Below, in pieces: positions 46,834 to 58,244 of a stretch of 64,000 bases of DNA. Where the stretch lies: positions 72,749,201 through 72,813,200 of the forward strand of contig OZ038422.1 of NCBI GenBank assembly GCA_964036155.1, given 5' to 3'. Within the stretch, counting starts at the first letter, position 1, and each line of letters opens with the position of its first letter. The translations under genes and the position numbers were made by a program. The DNA comes from Diploscapter coronatus. Lineage: Eukaryota; Nematoda; Chromadorea; Rhabditida; Rhabditidae. Under the pieces are notes generated by a model. The model saw only the letters and a program-made list of their open reading frames with translations. It made no database searches and was not told the DNA's origin.

Positions 46834-49339
46834 GAGTCAACTAAAGTCGGGATAATCGAAATATGAATCTCAAAATATTACGGTTAAATATAACAATAGA
46901 TTTTCTAGTGATTATTGAAAATTCTAGTCAATATGAATATTAACTACGCTTACAATTAGATTTGTGCAATTATGACACAATAGCCATATCAAAATGCTTG
47001 ATGCGAGTAGAGTTTCATTACGCAAATATAATTAGGGAGGCCAAGTGGTTTTTCAAAATAGGTTAAATTGGGTAAATTTGATATCAGAATGATGGACGAG
47101 GCCATGAATAACTCAAAACTTTTTAGGTTCTCAAAAACAGTCCATCCTATCAAAAGTTATGATCATTCGGGTTTCGACGTCGTTCATGCCTTCAGAAGGT
47201 CTTTTTCGAAAAACCAATGACGCCATCATTTCGGGCGCATTTTATTACTCTAATTGGTGTCTTAGTTTCATGAAACTATCAACTAATTAACGATAATTGA
47301 AGCGTCGGGAAAATTCATGCGTTCTTTCTCTCCCTCGAAAGGGAGACTTGGCCTCTAAATATATTGTGGGATTTTTTAATAATAAATTGATTCGTTATTG
47401 GTAATAAACATTTATAAAGTCAGTATTCCGATATCATGATTAGAAAGATCTCACATCGTCGATACAAACTCGTGATTTTACTTTAGAACAAAATTCGAGA
47501 CGAAGTTGGCTTGTTACTTATAAGCAACACCTCAGGTAGAAAGTCGAATCTGCCTTTCGACTGTTTGCTTCAAAAAATTTTTGCTCTTCTGATTTGCTTA
47601 ATGCTGGCATTGTTGTGTGTGTGTGTCGTTGCAAACCTGGATATAAACTGCCCTTCCAAATTTCTAAGTCTTATTCCTTCAAATCAGCAGAATCCTTTTC
47701 TTTCCATTCCTTATCTATCACTTTATTACAGGCAGAAGCTTTTTGCCTTTCACCAAAGGACTTAAGAAACGCAAAGCGATAAATGATTGAAATTTATTAG
47801 ACAGGCTCCTCGCAGATAGGCTTGGCATATAAAAAATGTAAACAAATTATTTCGTGACTGAATCTCAACTTTTTGAATCGTACTAAAATTTTATGTCTGT
47901 TTGTATAAATGATTTTATTTTTATTAATTTAGTTATGTCCATCATGATCCGCGTCTTTGCCAATGTAGAAAAATTTAAGAATAAAATCAGCCCAGTCATA
48001 CTCAACGTGAAAACTGCCTATCCGCAACGATCGGCATTTGTCGGCATTGACTAGCAATTTATATTCAATGGACAACATCGAATCGGCATTTTTTCAACAT
48101 GAAAAGCTAGAGTCCCCAAGCTCCACCCTTTTGCAAAAATACGTTTGTGACAAAAACGTGGTAGTTTGAAACAGAATTTAAATTTGAAATTGAAAATAGA
48201 AAATCAGTGAAGATGAGTAAAGTTGTTTTGAGCTTAAAAACAAAGATAATCGAAAATATACGAAGAAAAGGATAAATCAATGCAAGCAATTTTGCCGAAA
48301 TATTATAATCATTGTGAGTGATGTCATGCTATTAAAATATGCTGATTTTTGGGAAAAATCGGGGTATTTCAGTACGGAATCGGAGGTTTCGCGAAAAGTG
48401 TCCAACTACAAAGTTGTGGAGCATAAAATTTACTGTCGATTGAGCCTTATATCTGGCCGATTCGATAGACCCATAGTCCCAAGTACCCAGATCCCATCCT
48501 AGTGGGTGGTTGAGGTCTACAAAGACATTTGAAATGTGTTTTTGCAAAAGAGGCACAAATTTTTTTCGATAAAAAATTTATTTCATTTTTCTATTCACAC
48601 AGCCTTCACATAGCTAACTTACTTTACTATAGAACTACTCTTAATTCAATTTTTACGTAATATCATTTACATTACACAGGCTGCGAAGTGGCTACAAGCG
48701 AAAATATCTAGTTGTATCATTATTCTTCTTCCTTTGCAAAAATGTTAATATTTATTTCAATTTCGACAATATTCTACAAATAAATTGCAAAAGAACAATA
48801 GAAATAACAAATAATTTAAGAATGGAAAATAAACTTTTGGGCCGAGAGCAGACCCGGGCCTGAACTCGGTTGATTTTCAAAACCTGGATCCGACTCGACA
48901 AGGCCGAACCCGGTTCGGTCCGGATCCAACCGTTTACACCCTGTTCATCGGCAAGAGAAAGATTTTTATGAGGTGCGTTTTTTCAATTTATTTATTTAGA
49001 ATTATAATAAGTACGGTATTTCTAGAATTTTGATATATATATAGCGCTAGTCACCGCGAACAACCCACATAAGGTACAATCGACATGCGCTCTGACGCGT
49101 GAGCGTCAATGAGGCACTGTAGCAATTGTTTGACCTAGTGAATCGAGCGCAGTGTAGCTGGTACACCGCTTTCAAAAATTGAGGGTAAGGGTAAGGCTAC
49201 ATGGCCAACCATCTTACCTATACCAATTAGCAAGCTGACTTATATATGAGCTTTTATTGGGGGTGGAAGCTATGTTTTTATATGATAATCTATATGGTAT
49301 TGTATTGGCATTTTTTTTAAGAAAAAGCATCTAAATTTG
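46834..49339. other. 2.5-kb intergenic region with degenerate repeats, no gene supported
   Basis: AT-rich DNA. At 47121-47167 lies one copy of a dispersed sequence whose inverted partner is at 50449-50496. At about 48845-48945 lies a GC-rich stretch of repeated CCGGAYCC/CCCGG words, a small relative of which occurs at 8040-8080 in a MED12 intron. Frames at 47511-47782 and 48314-48502 lack codon character and splice support. Confidence 0.5.
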
Positions 49340-49621
49340 TTAATAATTTGAAATATATTTTTTTGTTTTTTCACATATATATTTGAACGCTTGTTCACGC
49401 AACTCATCAAGAAGATTGGTGACAAGTACTTCTAATTGAGGCCGAATGAAACGTTCCCATATATCATCAAATATATTTAAATTATATACAAATTTAAAGA
49501 CAAATCTATTTAAAAATGGAGCATAGTAAATTAGTAAGATAATAAAAAGTATGTATTTTATAATAGTATTAAAATAAAGAGAATAGAATCTACTGAAAAG
49601 CTCATATAAAACCATTCTCAC
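49340..49621 (-). CDS. Possible single-exon 93-aa membrane-anchored protein
   Basis: I do not recognise this protein. An uninterrupted frame of 93 residues has a long N-terminal hydrophobic segment (IIKYILFIILLIYYAPFL) and a charged, helix-like C-terminal half (PQLEVLVTNLLDELREQAFK), a pattern less likely in random AT-rich DNA. On the same strand TATAAAAG (49669-49662) lies about 45 bases before the ATG, a good core-promoter position. There is no canonical AATAAA shortly after the stop. If real, it could be a type II membrane protein. A chance frame remains possible. Confidence 0.45.
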   Translation of the reverse strand: MRMVLYELFSRFYSLYFNTIIKYILFIILLIYYAPFLNRFVFKFVYNLNIFDDIWERFIRPQLEVLVTNLLDELREQAFKYICEKTKKYISNY

Positions 49622-49661
49622 TTGTTAGTTTTAAATAACAATACTAAAGAAAAAATCTAGC

Positions 49662-49669
49662 CTTTTATA
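49662..49669 (-). promoter_or_regulatory. TATA box before the 93-codon frame
   Basis: TATAAAAG on the minus strand, followed by about 40 bases of leader-like sequence ending at the ATG of the frame at 49621. Confidence 0.45.
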
Positions 49670-50704
49670 CGTTTAAGTGATGGGGTGATAAGCTGAAAGA
49701 AAAGAAAATTTAGGCCCTATACAGTTTCAATCGAACTAAATTTTTAACGAATTGAAATTTGTGATAAGCGCTACTGTTTAAATTTTGCTAATCTTGTTTC
49801 TTCGCTAATTATCTTTACCAGATAGTTACGTAAGCATCTTTTTTCAAAATGAAGATTTTACGAACAGTTTTACATATACCCCTTCTCCAAATCGACGACA
49901 CCGAGTTCGAAAATAAATTTCTTTGAGTTTAGAATAGTGCACATTGTTATATTTTACACAAAAAACATCATTTTCACCACATTTTTTTTTTCAATTTTTA
50001 CCATTTTCTCGAATATAAAGGCGAAAATAAATACGTTTGTCAGAAATTACCTAGGGATTATTTCTATACCCCGCTTGCTGGAATAAAAAGCATCTTGGAA
50101 CCTGTAAAATTAATAAATCTGATGGTGGCCAAAATCGATTTTTTAGGTCCAAGATTTCTCACTGGTATGAGACTCGTTCGACTCACAATTTCACGCTGAG
50201 CACGAATATGCTAATTTTAAGTCATAAAAATTTATTTTTTACGATAATTGAGCTCCATTTTGGATCTTAATCGGTTAAACTCATTGATTCTATGTCCCAC
50301 AATCAATTTCTGGCGAAACCTCCATGTAAAACAATGTATTCCAAGTGACTTTCAAAATAAAAAAAAGCCTTTATAAAGCCTGCAGAATAACAGGAATAGC
50401 TCGAGGGTGGAACCGGGAGGGAAAAAGAGACACGGCACACTCACTTCAGATGGTCATAGTTTTGCGTAGGATGGACCGTTTTGGAGAATTTTAAAAGATT
50501 TAGAATCGGGAAACTACGGGCTTTCAGAAACTAGCTTTTGATTTTCTGTACCCTACAATAAAAATAGACTTGTGGCCTCTATTTGTATTATATATCAATA
50601 TCATCATATCATCAACAAATGTACTTATAAATATGATTTTAATAATGCTAAATATATTATATTTTTAATTTGATCAAATTAGATTTTATTATTAAATCAT
50701 GCGA

Positions 50705-50712
50705 TATATAAG
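50705..50712 (+). promoter_or_regulatory. TATA box of the MIG-18-like gene
   Basis: TATATAAG lies 45 bases before the ATG at 50757, consistent with a short leader of roughly 20 bases. Confidence 0.55.
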
Positions 50713-50756
50713 TTGAATAAAGCGATTTCGATTTAAATTCGCTGTTATTTCTAATA

Positions 50757-51708
50757 ATGAAGTCGATTATTTTGCTAGCATGTTTGTTTGGATTTGCAAT
50801 TTGTTGTAAAGACAACCAGGGTAATGGGCGAGAAAATGATGAAACCTGGGTAGGAATTATTACTAATAATATTCATTTGATTAAACTATTGATTTAGATT
50901 GATGGTAACTACAAAATGAAATGCAAATATTGGCAGAATGGAAATCAGTCTGTTTGGAATATTGATATCATTTCCTGCGTTACTCCCAGCGTAGTGCGCC
51001 AAGAGGTAAATTGTGAATTAATTTTGACTTATTTTCAGGGTTATACATTTTGTTAAGTTAATTATTTTTAATATCATAGACAACAGCACAAGAAAGCAGC
51101 TGAATCTAATGAGAAAACATTAATTTATCAATTAGTTGATAATTAATGAGTATATCATTTATATTTTAACCTTATTTCATTAAATATACAAGACGATCCT
51201 CGGTTGCGCGCTTCTTCGGTTCGGCCTTTGCTTCCGCAAAAGCTTCGAAATAGACTAGTATCAATCCATCTCAAAAGAATCACAAGCAAACAGCAAGCAA
51301 TGACAGACGATAAACAACATTCTTTCATGCAATTTTAATTCAATTCATGATTAATTTGTTAATTCTGTACCTAAAATTAGCCTTTATATAAGAAAGAAGT
51401 TTTTGCCACAAATTAACATATTATTAATACAAAACTGATTTTAGTTTTTACGTTGCACACCTCCATCAAGTTACCTTTCCAACTATGTATAACATATAGG
51501 AGTCGGACAAAATCTATAATAGAGAGCTAGGCTTGGACAGACCCACAAACTCAATAAAAATACCAATTGTTTAGATATCATATCTTTGGATAATATATAA
51601 TTATTTCAGGTACCAATGAATGGCCAAGTTGTCGAAGGCATATACAGGTACACATGCTACAAGACACTTGATGGCCTTGCTTATTTGTATGCAGAATTCA
51701 TTGGATAA
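50757..51708 (+). CDS. Secreted single-domain MIG-18-like (fibronectin type I-like) protein, 99 aa
   Basis: Exons 50757-50849, 50898-51005 and 51610-51708 join in phase 0 to 99 residues. A signal peptide (MKSIILLACLFGFAICC) is followed by one small domain with the pattern ETWIDGNYKMKCKYW, IISCVTPSVV, then IYRYTCYKTLDGLAYLY. This resembles the fibronectin type I-like repeat of nematode MIG-18/MIG-6-type extracellular proteins: an early E-x-W, a Y-x-C, I-x-x-C and a final Y-x-C. The assignment is from memory of the pattern. Length and lack of other domains suggest a small secreted matrix or effector-like protein. Intron 2 is 604 bases, far longer than intron 1 (48). An AATAAA follows at 51738-51743. 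Confidence 0.75.
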
Positions 51709-52156
51709 ATTTATGTTATCAGATTATTCCATTATCGAATAAATGATTATTAATATATTGACATGGGTGGTTAATTGAGACAAAAACTTGGTGCGTGGCA
51801 CCTAGCACGTAGTTTGCAAACGAAGACATTTCATCGATTCGAAGAAAGATTTTTCGGCAAATAGATGAATGAATTAATCAATAAAAATGCGATAGATGCA
51901 ATGCGAAATAGTTAGTGGTTGGAGAATCATCGAACTTGACTTCAGAATATGGTGTCATGCAGTGTTCCACTATTCACAACATAAACAAAAGTTATCACAA
52001 ATATTCTCAAGATCATTTTAGATAAGGCAGTTTATGTAAAAAAAAAAAAACTCATAAATACCAAAATAATTTACTTCACTTATGAATAAAAAATGAAACA
52101 TCGAAGAAAACGAATTAGAGTTTCGAAACTTTGAATTTGACAGAATAGGTCTGAAT
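51709..52156. other. Convergent intergenic region with poly(A) signal AATAAA at 51738-51743
   Basis: The 3' ends of the MIG-18-like gene (plus) and CTF4 (minus) face each other here. AATAAA lies 30 bases after the MIG-18-like stop. Nothing else is seen. Confidence 0.6.
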
Positions 52157-55100
52157 TTAGGTAGCAGTAATACAAGAAGCCTTGTCCTTCCAAATCTGGA
52201 ATTTACTATTTAAAAAAAAAACCATATTTGCCATTTTTTAGTGCAATGCCTCAATTGCTATTGTTCCCAAGAATTATAAAATTTTGGAATCGAATTAGAA
52301 GTTGAAAATTTCATGCAACTGATATCAATCATGATTTTTATGATCATCAAAAGAACTCTTTTCTTACCGATGAAATATCTTACTTGCCTAGGAGTTCGAA
52401 AATAGGTAGAAATTTGTTGATTTACCTTTTTCTCAGTGGCGGAAAGCATCCGGAATCGCTGCATGCAGAACTTGGCGAAGTCGTCTGCGTCGCCCGCGAA
52501 CTGCTCCCTCAGGTCCGACTCGCTTTCGGCCAGCCATAGCGAATACGGGGAGACACTGGAAAATACTCGATTTGAAGGAAAATATTCAAATTTGCTATTT
52601 TGCAACTGTAATAGGTCAAACACTGACAAATGTTTGATTTGAAAGAATTTGACTTTAAAATTTGGTAGCTGTAATAGAGATCAAGAGACTCGATAAACCG
52701 AGATAGCATGAAAATCAAGTTTTTTTTACCATAGCTATTCATTTACACCAAATGCTATTTATTATAGCATTTTCCGATGACTTGTGGTTTCCATTGATAA
52801 AAAAAAATGTTTTGATTACCTTTCATCATTCTCCTTTCCGATGGTTTTCGAGGCTCCGAACGAGAGTTTCGCCTGTTTCTTGATGGGCTCCTTCTCGAAG
52901 ACAGCGGATCGCTTTCTGTCGGACGCGTCTCCGGCCGACTCGAGTTCGGCGAACACGGACAGACTGGATGAGTTGAACGATGCGTTGCTCTGCTCTTCTT
53001 GTCGCTGAAAATTCGAACTTTACTTCGGATTCGACAATTTTCCCCCCTCAAATTTTTTCTTATAAATAAAGCCATACTTCATCAAATATTGATTTCAATA
53101 CATTTCTAGGGTTTATTAAATCTATTCTGAACGAATTCCTGGAAATTAACCTATCTTTGCAGATTTATCCGAATGACTTTCAGAAGGATTCCATTTTGGG
53201 AAATTTTTTTTTTTTTTTGCGATTTTTAAAGATACATGATTTCGTTGGATTCTTTGGTTTGCTAATTTACCTTGAACGGATTTCTGGAAATGCGCGAATT
53301 GGCGATAGCAGCGTGAGTGACGAGCTGAGAAGTCGTGACGCTTACAATCGATTGCTGGGTCGACGGGATCTACAAAATAATTATCAAATCAAACATTTGA
53401 TGGGAATGCAAGAAAAGTCGAACTGTATGAAAATCAGGTTTTAATTACCTGTTGACTATCAGGAACGACCGATGTGACTTGACTCGCCGACGAATCATCC
53501 GACTCGTTGCCATCGTCGAGAGTCGAGAACTGAAATTGAAAAAAAATTTTCAGAATAAAATCAAATGGACTTTTCCTCCTACATACATTGCTTGGTCTCC
53601 TCTTGGCCTTGATCGAGATGCGTCTAGGAGCGATCTCTTCTCGGGGCACATGCCGCTGTGAGTCCATCAATATCGAGCTATTGTCCATTTTCTCGCGGCC
53701 AACTGCGGCGATCTGAAGGAAATCTATTTAGATTCGATTATTTTAGTCGCTTTTTTCGCTAGATGCTTCTCAAAACCATTTCCAATTTGGGGAAAATTCA
53801 ATTATTCCCCAGACTATAAACATCGAGTGAAGAAACTAACTTACTTTATCCGCGAGCGCGGTCTTTCTGAGTTTGGACGCGTAGTTGCACATCATCTGAA
53901 ATGGTCAAAATTCGTTTTTGAATCATTGAATATTTGAATTTTACAAAAAAAAAAAAGATCGATAAAAACTATTATTTACTAGTTTACCTGAATGCCCTTG
54001 GCGGATCCGACGAATTCGGCGAGTTCCGCAGCCCGCGAGTCTCGCTCACTCTTGCAGGCCAGGGCGAACAGTTTGATGAGCGACTGCAGGTGGCTGACTT
54101 GGAGCGACTGAAAATTACGCGAAATTACTGTAACTATCGTATTTTGGATCATTTATATAAGAAAACATTCCAATTTTACGTCTTTTGAAGACTTTAACGA
54201 ACTTTTTTGCTATTTTCCCTCACATTACTATTTTTCAATTACGTCAAAGATCTCGAAATTTGAATTTTAACAGATTATCTAAAATTACCGCTAATTTATC
54301 CAAATCCTCAGCAGAGTTGGCCTCATTCTGGGACAATTCGTTCAGAAGGATTTCCTGCTCCAGTTTCGATTTGTCCGATTCCTAAAGAATCCTTTAAAAT
54401 AAAAAAAAATGCAAATTTAAAATACCGGAGCGCACAGCGGCAGGTTCCAGTTGATAACGATGGGCGCAGTCTTGAGAGTCACCAAGGGGTACTTGGAGCC
54501 TCGGTTGTAGAGGTATCTGAAAATTACCTCATTGAAAAGAAAATATATCTTTGCTGAAAATATCTCGATACTCTCTTTTCAAGTTTTTCGACTATTCTTC
54601 CGAAAAATAAAGAAAATTCAACCTCAAATTCCTCTGCGGAGTTTCAATGATAGCAATCGGCCAGATGCTGTCGGACTTGGCCTTGATTTCGGTCGATCCG
54701 TCGAAAATCGGCATCCACAAGCCGTCGGGCGAACGCAAATGGAACACGACTAAAATTTTAACATGCATAAAAACCGTAAATTTCTTTTAAATCCTTAAAC
54801 TTCTCTTCTTGTGAACTTGAACTTCTGGGGAAAGGTCGGTTACCCTTTAGCTAACACCATTTCTCTTCAAAATTGGCGTAATTTCTCAAGAAATAAAAAA
54901 TTAGAATTTTCGAGAAAGCCTTACAATTCGAGTCCATGAAAGTGAGTTGTCCGGCGTTGGTGAAGCCGAGCCAGAGCAGTTGAGTGGACTTTTTCACAGG
55001 CAGCAAAATCGAGGTCACGTTCGACGACTGCTTGTGCCAGTTTCTATCCAAATTGTACATCGATACGGAGTACTGCAAATTTAAAATTTATTTCATTCAT

Positions 55101-57481
55101 TTTCTGACTGATTTTTTTAAAATCTATTTTTCTAACTAATATAACAATGATTCGATTTTAAAAAAATATCCTTTTTTAGGAAAAATTCACGAACAGTGAA
55201 CTCGACGGCCTTTTTCTTGCCCTCCAGGAAATAATTCCCGACGGTGCCGCAGATAGCGATGCGCGAGTCGTAGATAGCCGCAGTCAGAAAAGCTCCTGAA
55301 AAGTCGTAAAATTTTTATGTTTAATATTTTTGCTCTTTTGTAATTTCCGCCCTCTTATCTAAGAAATAGTATGGAGGAAAGGAAAAATGATAGAAACTAT
55401 ATTATTGGGGATATATTTTCTTCGAATATTGTACCTGGATGCGAGATGACGTGACGCTGAGTGCCAGTCAGAGTGAACGTCCGAATGTGGTTCTGCTTAG
55501 TCAAAACAGCAATCAGATTGCGGGATACCTAGAAATTTGTAAATCTTAAAGAAGTTCGAAAAATGAAGGAACCAGCAAATCCACGGCACCGTCCTTCTTG
55601 GGCATCGTCACGTTCCAGCGACGCGATTCAGAATCCCACGAGGCGACGTGGATTACGAAGAGTTCGCTGAAACGATATTTTCTTCTAGAAACTTTTCAAA
55701 TGTAGCATTTTCATGAGCACGTCTTCACTTCAAAAAAGTAACAAAAATGATATTTTTGCAGAAAAAAAAGTTAAAGAAAAGGCAACGGTTCTTTGATTTT
55801 TATTCGAAATAATCCACCTGCTCTCGTCCTTATCTTCTTGGCTCGCTAATGCCACGGCCTTGTTGGAAATATCGGCCAGTGAGTAGCGAGTGTCATCGTT
55901 ATCCAACACAATCTCGGGGTGAATCGTGCTGTCGTGGAACTCGATCTAAAAATCTAATTCAATGCTCTGACCATTCACATCTACAAACTCGTTCAACTAG
56001 AAGAAATATTACGAAAAGAGGTTCGCTAATCTCTAATCTAAGCCACTTCACTTATTTTTTACGTTTCGAAGTTACAAATGTCTGATAATCCAAACTTCCT
56101 ACCTCAATACTGCTCCCAGTATCGTTAGCAAAGCTTCTGACAACTCCGTAGGTGTTCCATTTCTGAAGATTTGAAAATTCGCAATTTTATCGGTTTCAAG
56201 ATCGAAAATTTCGTTATTTTTAAAAACTATTGCAGTATTTTTGAAAATGATCTTACCAGATAGCGATGCGAGAGCGAACTCGGAGTGGATCCTGAGACGA
56301 ATCGCTCCGGAACGACAGGCGGTTTGTACTCGGCCGCAACTGGTTTGGGAGGGGGGTCATTCACGATAAAGTCGTCCAGCGGTTTGTCCAGAATGTCAAA
56401 TTCTCTAAAAAAAAAACTATTTCAAAAATAATAAATTTCGAAATATTGCTAATTTGTGATACAAAGAATTATCTGTACAGAAAAGATAGACGTTTTTAGT
56501 GCAATTTTATAGATTCGTTTTTGCCAGATGTCCAAGTAAACACCAGAAATTCTCATGTATTCAACTGGAGAAGAAATGTTAGAAGATGCAAATAAAATAT
56601 GTTCAGCAAGAAAATTTACAAATTTGTTGACAACTAGACGAACCCAAAATCAGTCTGCTTATCATTGCCGGCTGGAGCGGACGCAGTGCCGAATCCGAAC
56701 TCTTCGAGAGCGCTCATTCCATCGTTATTGAAGCCGTAACGCTTCTTGATCTCACCCAGATCAGCGGACACTGAAAAATCATAAAATTCGTTTTTTTCCT
56801 TCAAACTTTGTCAAAATAAAATTCTGAAAAACAAAAATATTTTATTTCCGCTATTATATGAAATCTTTTTTATTGAAAAGAAAAAATACATTCTAAAAAT
56901 GCCTTACTGTTAGTGTTCTCATCGCTGTCCAGCTCGACCCGCCTGCTGGGCGACTTTTTCCTGCCTTCCTTATTTTCCTTCTCTTCCTTTTTGCTGCCCT
57001 TGCTAGACTTGCTGATTGCACTCATGCGGCTTGCAGCTCCCTCCTCGTCCTCCTTTTCAGCTTCATCGTCTTCGACGAAAAACGGGTCGTCGTCTTTCTC
57101 GTCATCCTGAAAATGTATAATTTTCAGGGTTTTTTTTTTAAATAAAATTGAAGAATAAGAAAATTAATTGTCCTTTCTAAAAAATTTACTTTGCATTTTT
57201 TTAAAATATGAAAAATTTACCTTATCAACTCCAGCTTCGTCATCCAGAAACTGCGAGCGACGCTTGCGCGGACGGAACGAGTCGTTGGAGTCCTGGCAAG
57301 TTAGTTAATTAAAAACAGCTATCCTAACTATCTCGGTAATTATCCTTCAATTATCTTCCAAATTACCCACCTCATCCTTTTCCTTATCCTTGGAATTCGC
57401 GTCATCCTCCTTGTCAATCCAGCTATCGTCCTCGAGTACACCCACTCTGCGCGGCTCCAGCTCGAAATCGTCGTCCGACAT
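52157..57481 (-). CDS. ctf-4: CTF4/WDHD1 (AND-1) replisome hub, without N-terminal WD40 domain
   Basis: WDHD1/Ctf4 links the CMG helicase, DNA polymerase alpha and other factors at the replication fork. About 22 exons read leftward from the ATG at 57481. An acidic start (MSDDDFELEPRRVGVL) is followed by a charged linker rich in K, D and E. The central Ctf4/Mcl1 propeller region starts WNTYGVVRSFAND and IEFHDSTIHPEIVLDN, and continues with FVIHVASWDSESRRW and LLWLGFTNAGQLTFMDSN. Its helical part contains LIKLFALACKSERDSRAAEL and NYASKLRKTALADK. The C-terminal HMG-like segment is SLWLAESESDLREQ, then FCMQRFRMLSATEKKIWKDK, ending at a TAA at 52157-52159. The order matches human WDHD1, but the roughly 300-residue N-terminal WD40 propeller is absent, and only 0.76 kb separates this start from the divergent eEF1G gene. 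Confidence 0.9.
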
Positions 57482-58244
57482 TTTTGCTGTCAGAGAATTC
57501 TGAATTCATAAAATCACGACAACTGAAAAGATACCCGAAAATTGGATTTTTTGGAAAGCTCGTCCATTTTCAATCCTTTTTCAGATAAGGGTGCACTTTG
57601 CAAAATTCCAATAGATTGACAAAAATCGAAAAAATCACGAAAATAGTACAGAAATCGAGAAATGTGAACTGACCTGAGTTCACGTCTATGAAAATTTCCG
57701 GGGCAACTCGAAATTTAAGAAATTCTGAACTCGGATCTCTGAATTTTCAAAATGCGAACTCAAAAAAGGAAGGAGAGAAAATCGAAATCGAAATTTTCCC
57801 GCATTTCTGCCCACCCACTTTTGCCTGTCGGGCACTTGCGAAAATCGACGCATCTTCGATTTTCGGGGAGTGGCGAAATTTAGGCCAGTTTCAACTACTT
57901 GAAACGCCATCTCCACCTTTTCCTCCGCTTTATCCCGTGATTTTCCAGCCTAATTAACGCTAATTGTCGACGCGATTACTCTCAATTAACTCATTAATTA
58001 CCCTGATTTTGCCTAAAACTAGGTTTAAAATCTAAGGTTTTTTTCTTCAATTTGCAGTTTGATTTTGAAATTTTGCAAGCACCTAAAACTTATGACGAGT
58101 GGATTGAGTTAAATAGGGGCAATTATCGAAGTAATTGGCGCTAATTAGGCCAAATTAAATTAAATTTTTGTTTTTAGCTGATTTTTCGGATTTCAGGTAA
58201 TTCACTGCGCAACCACCGGCTTGACTGCAGCTGAAAATCACATC
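57482..58244. promoter_or_regulatory. Bidirectional promoter region between CTF4 and eEF1G
   Basis: The 0.76-kb gap lies between two divergent housekeeping genes. No TATA box is evident. GGATTTCAG ending at 58196 lies 48 bases before the eEF1G ATG and looks like a spliced-leader acceptor. Frames at 57686-57957 on both strands lack support. Confidence 0.55.
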
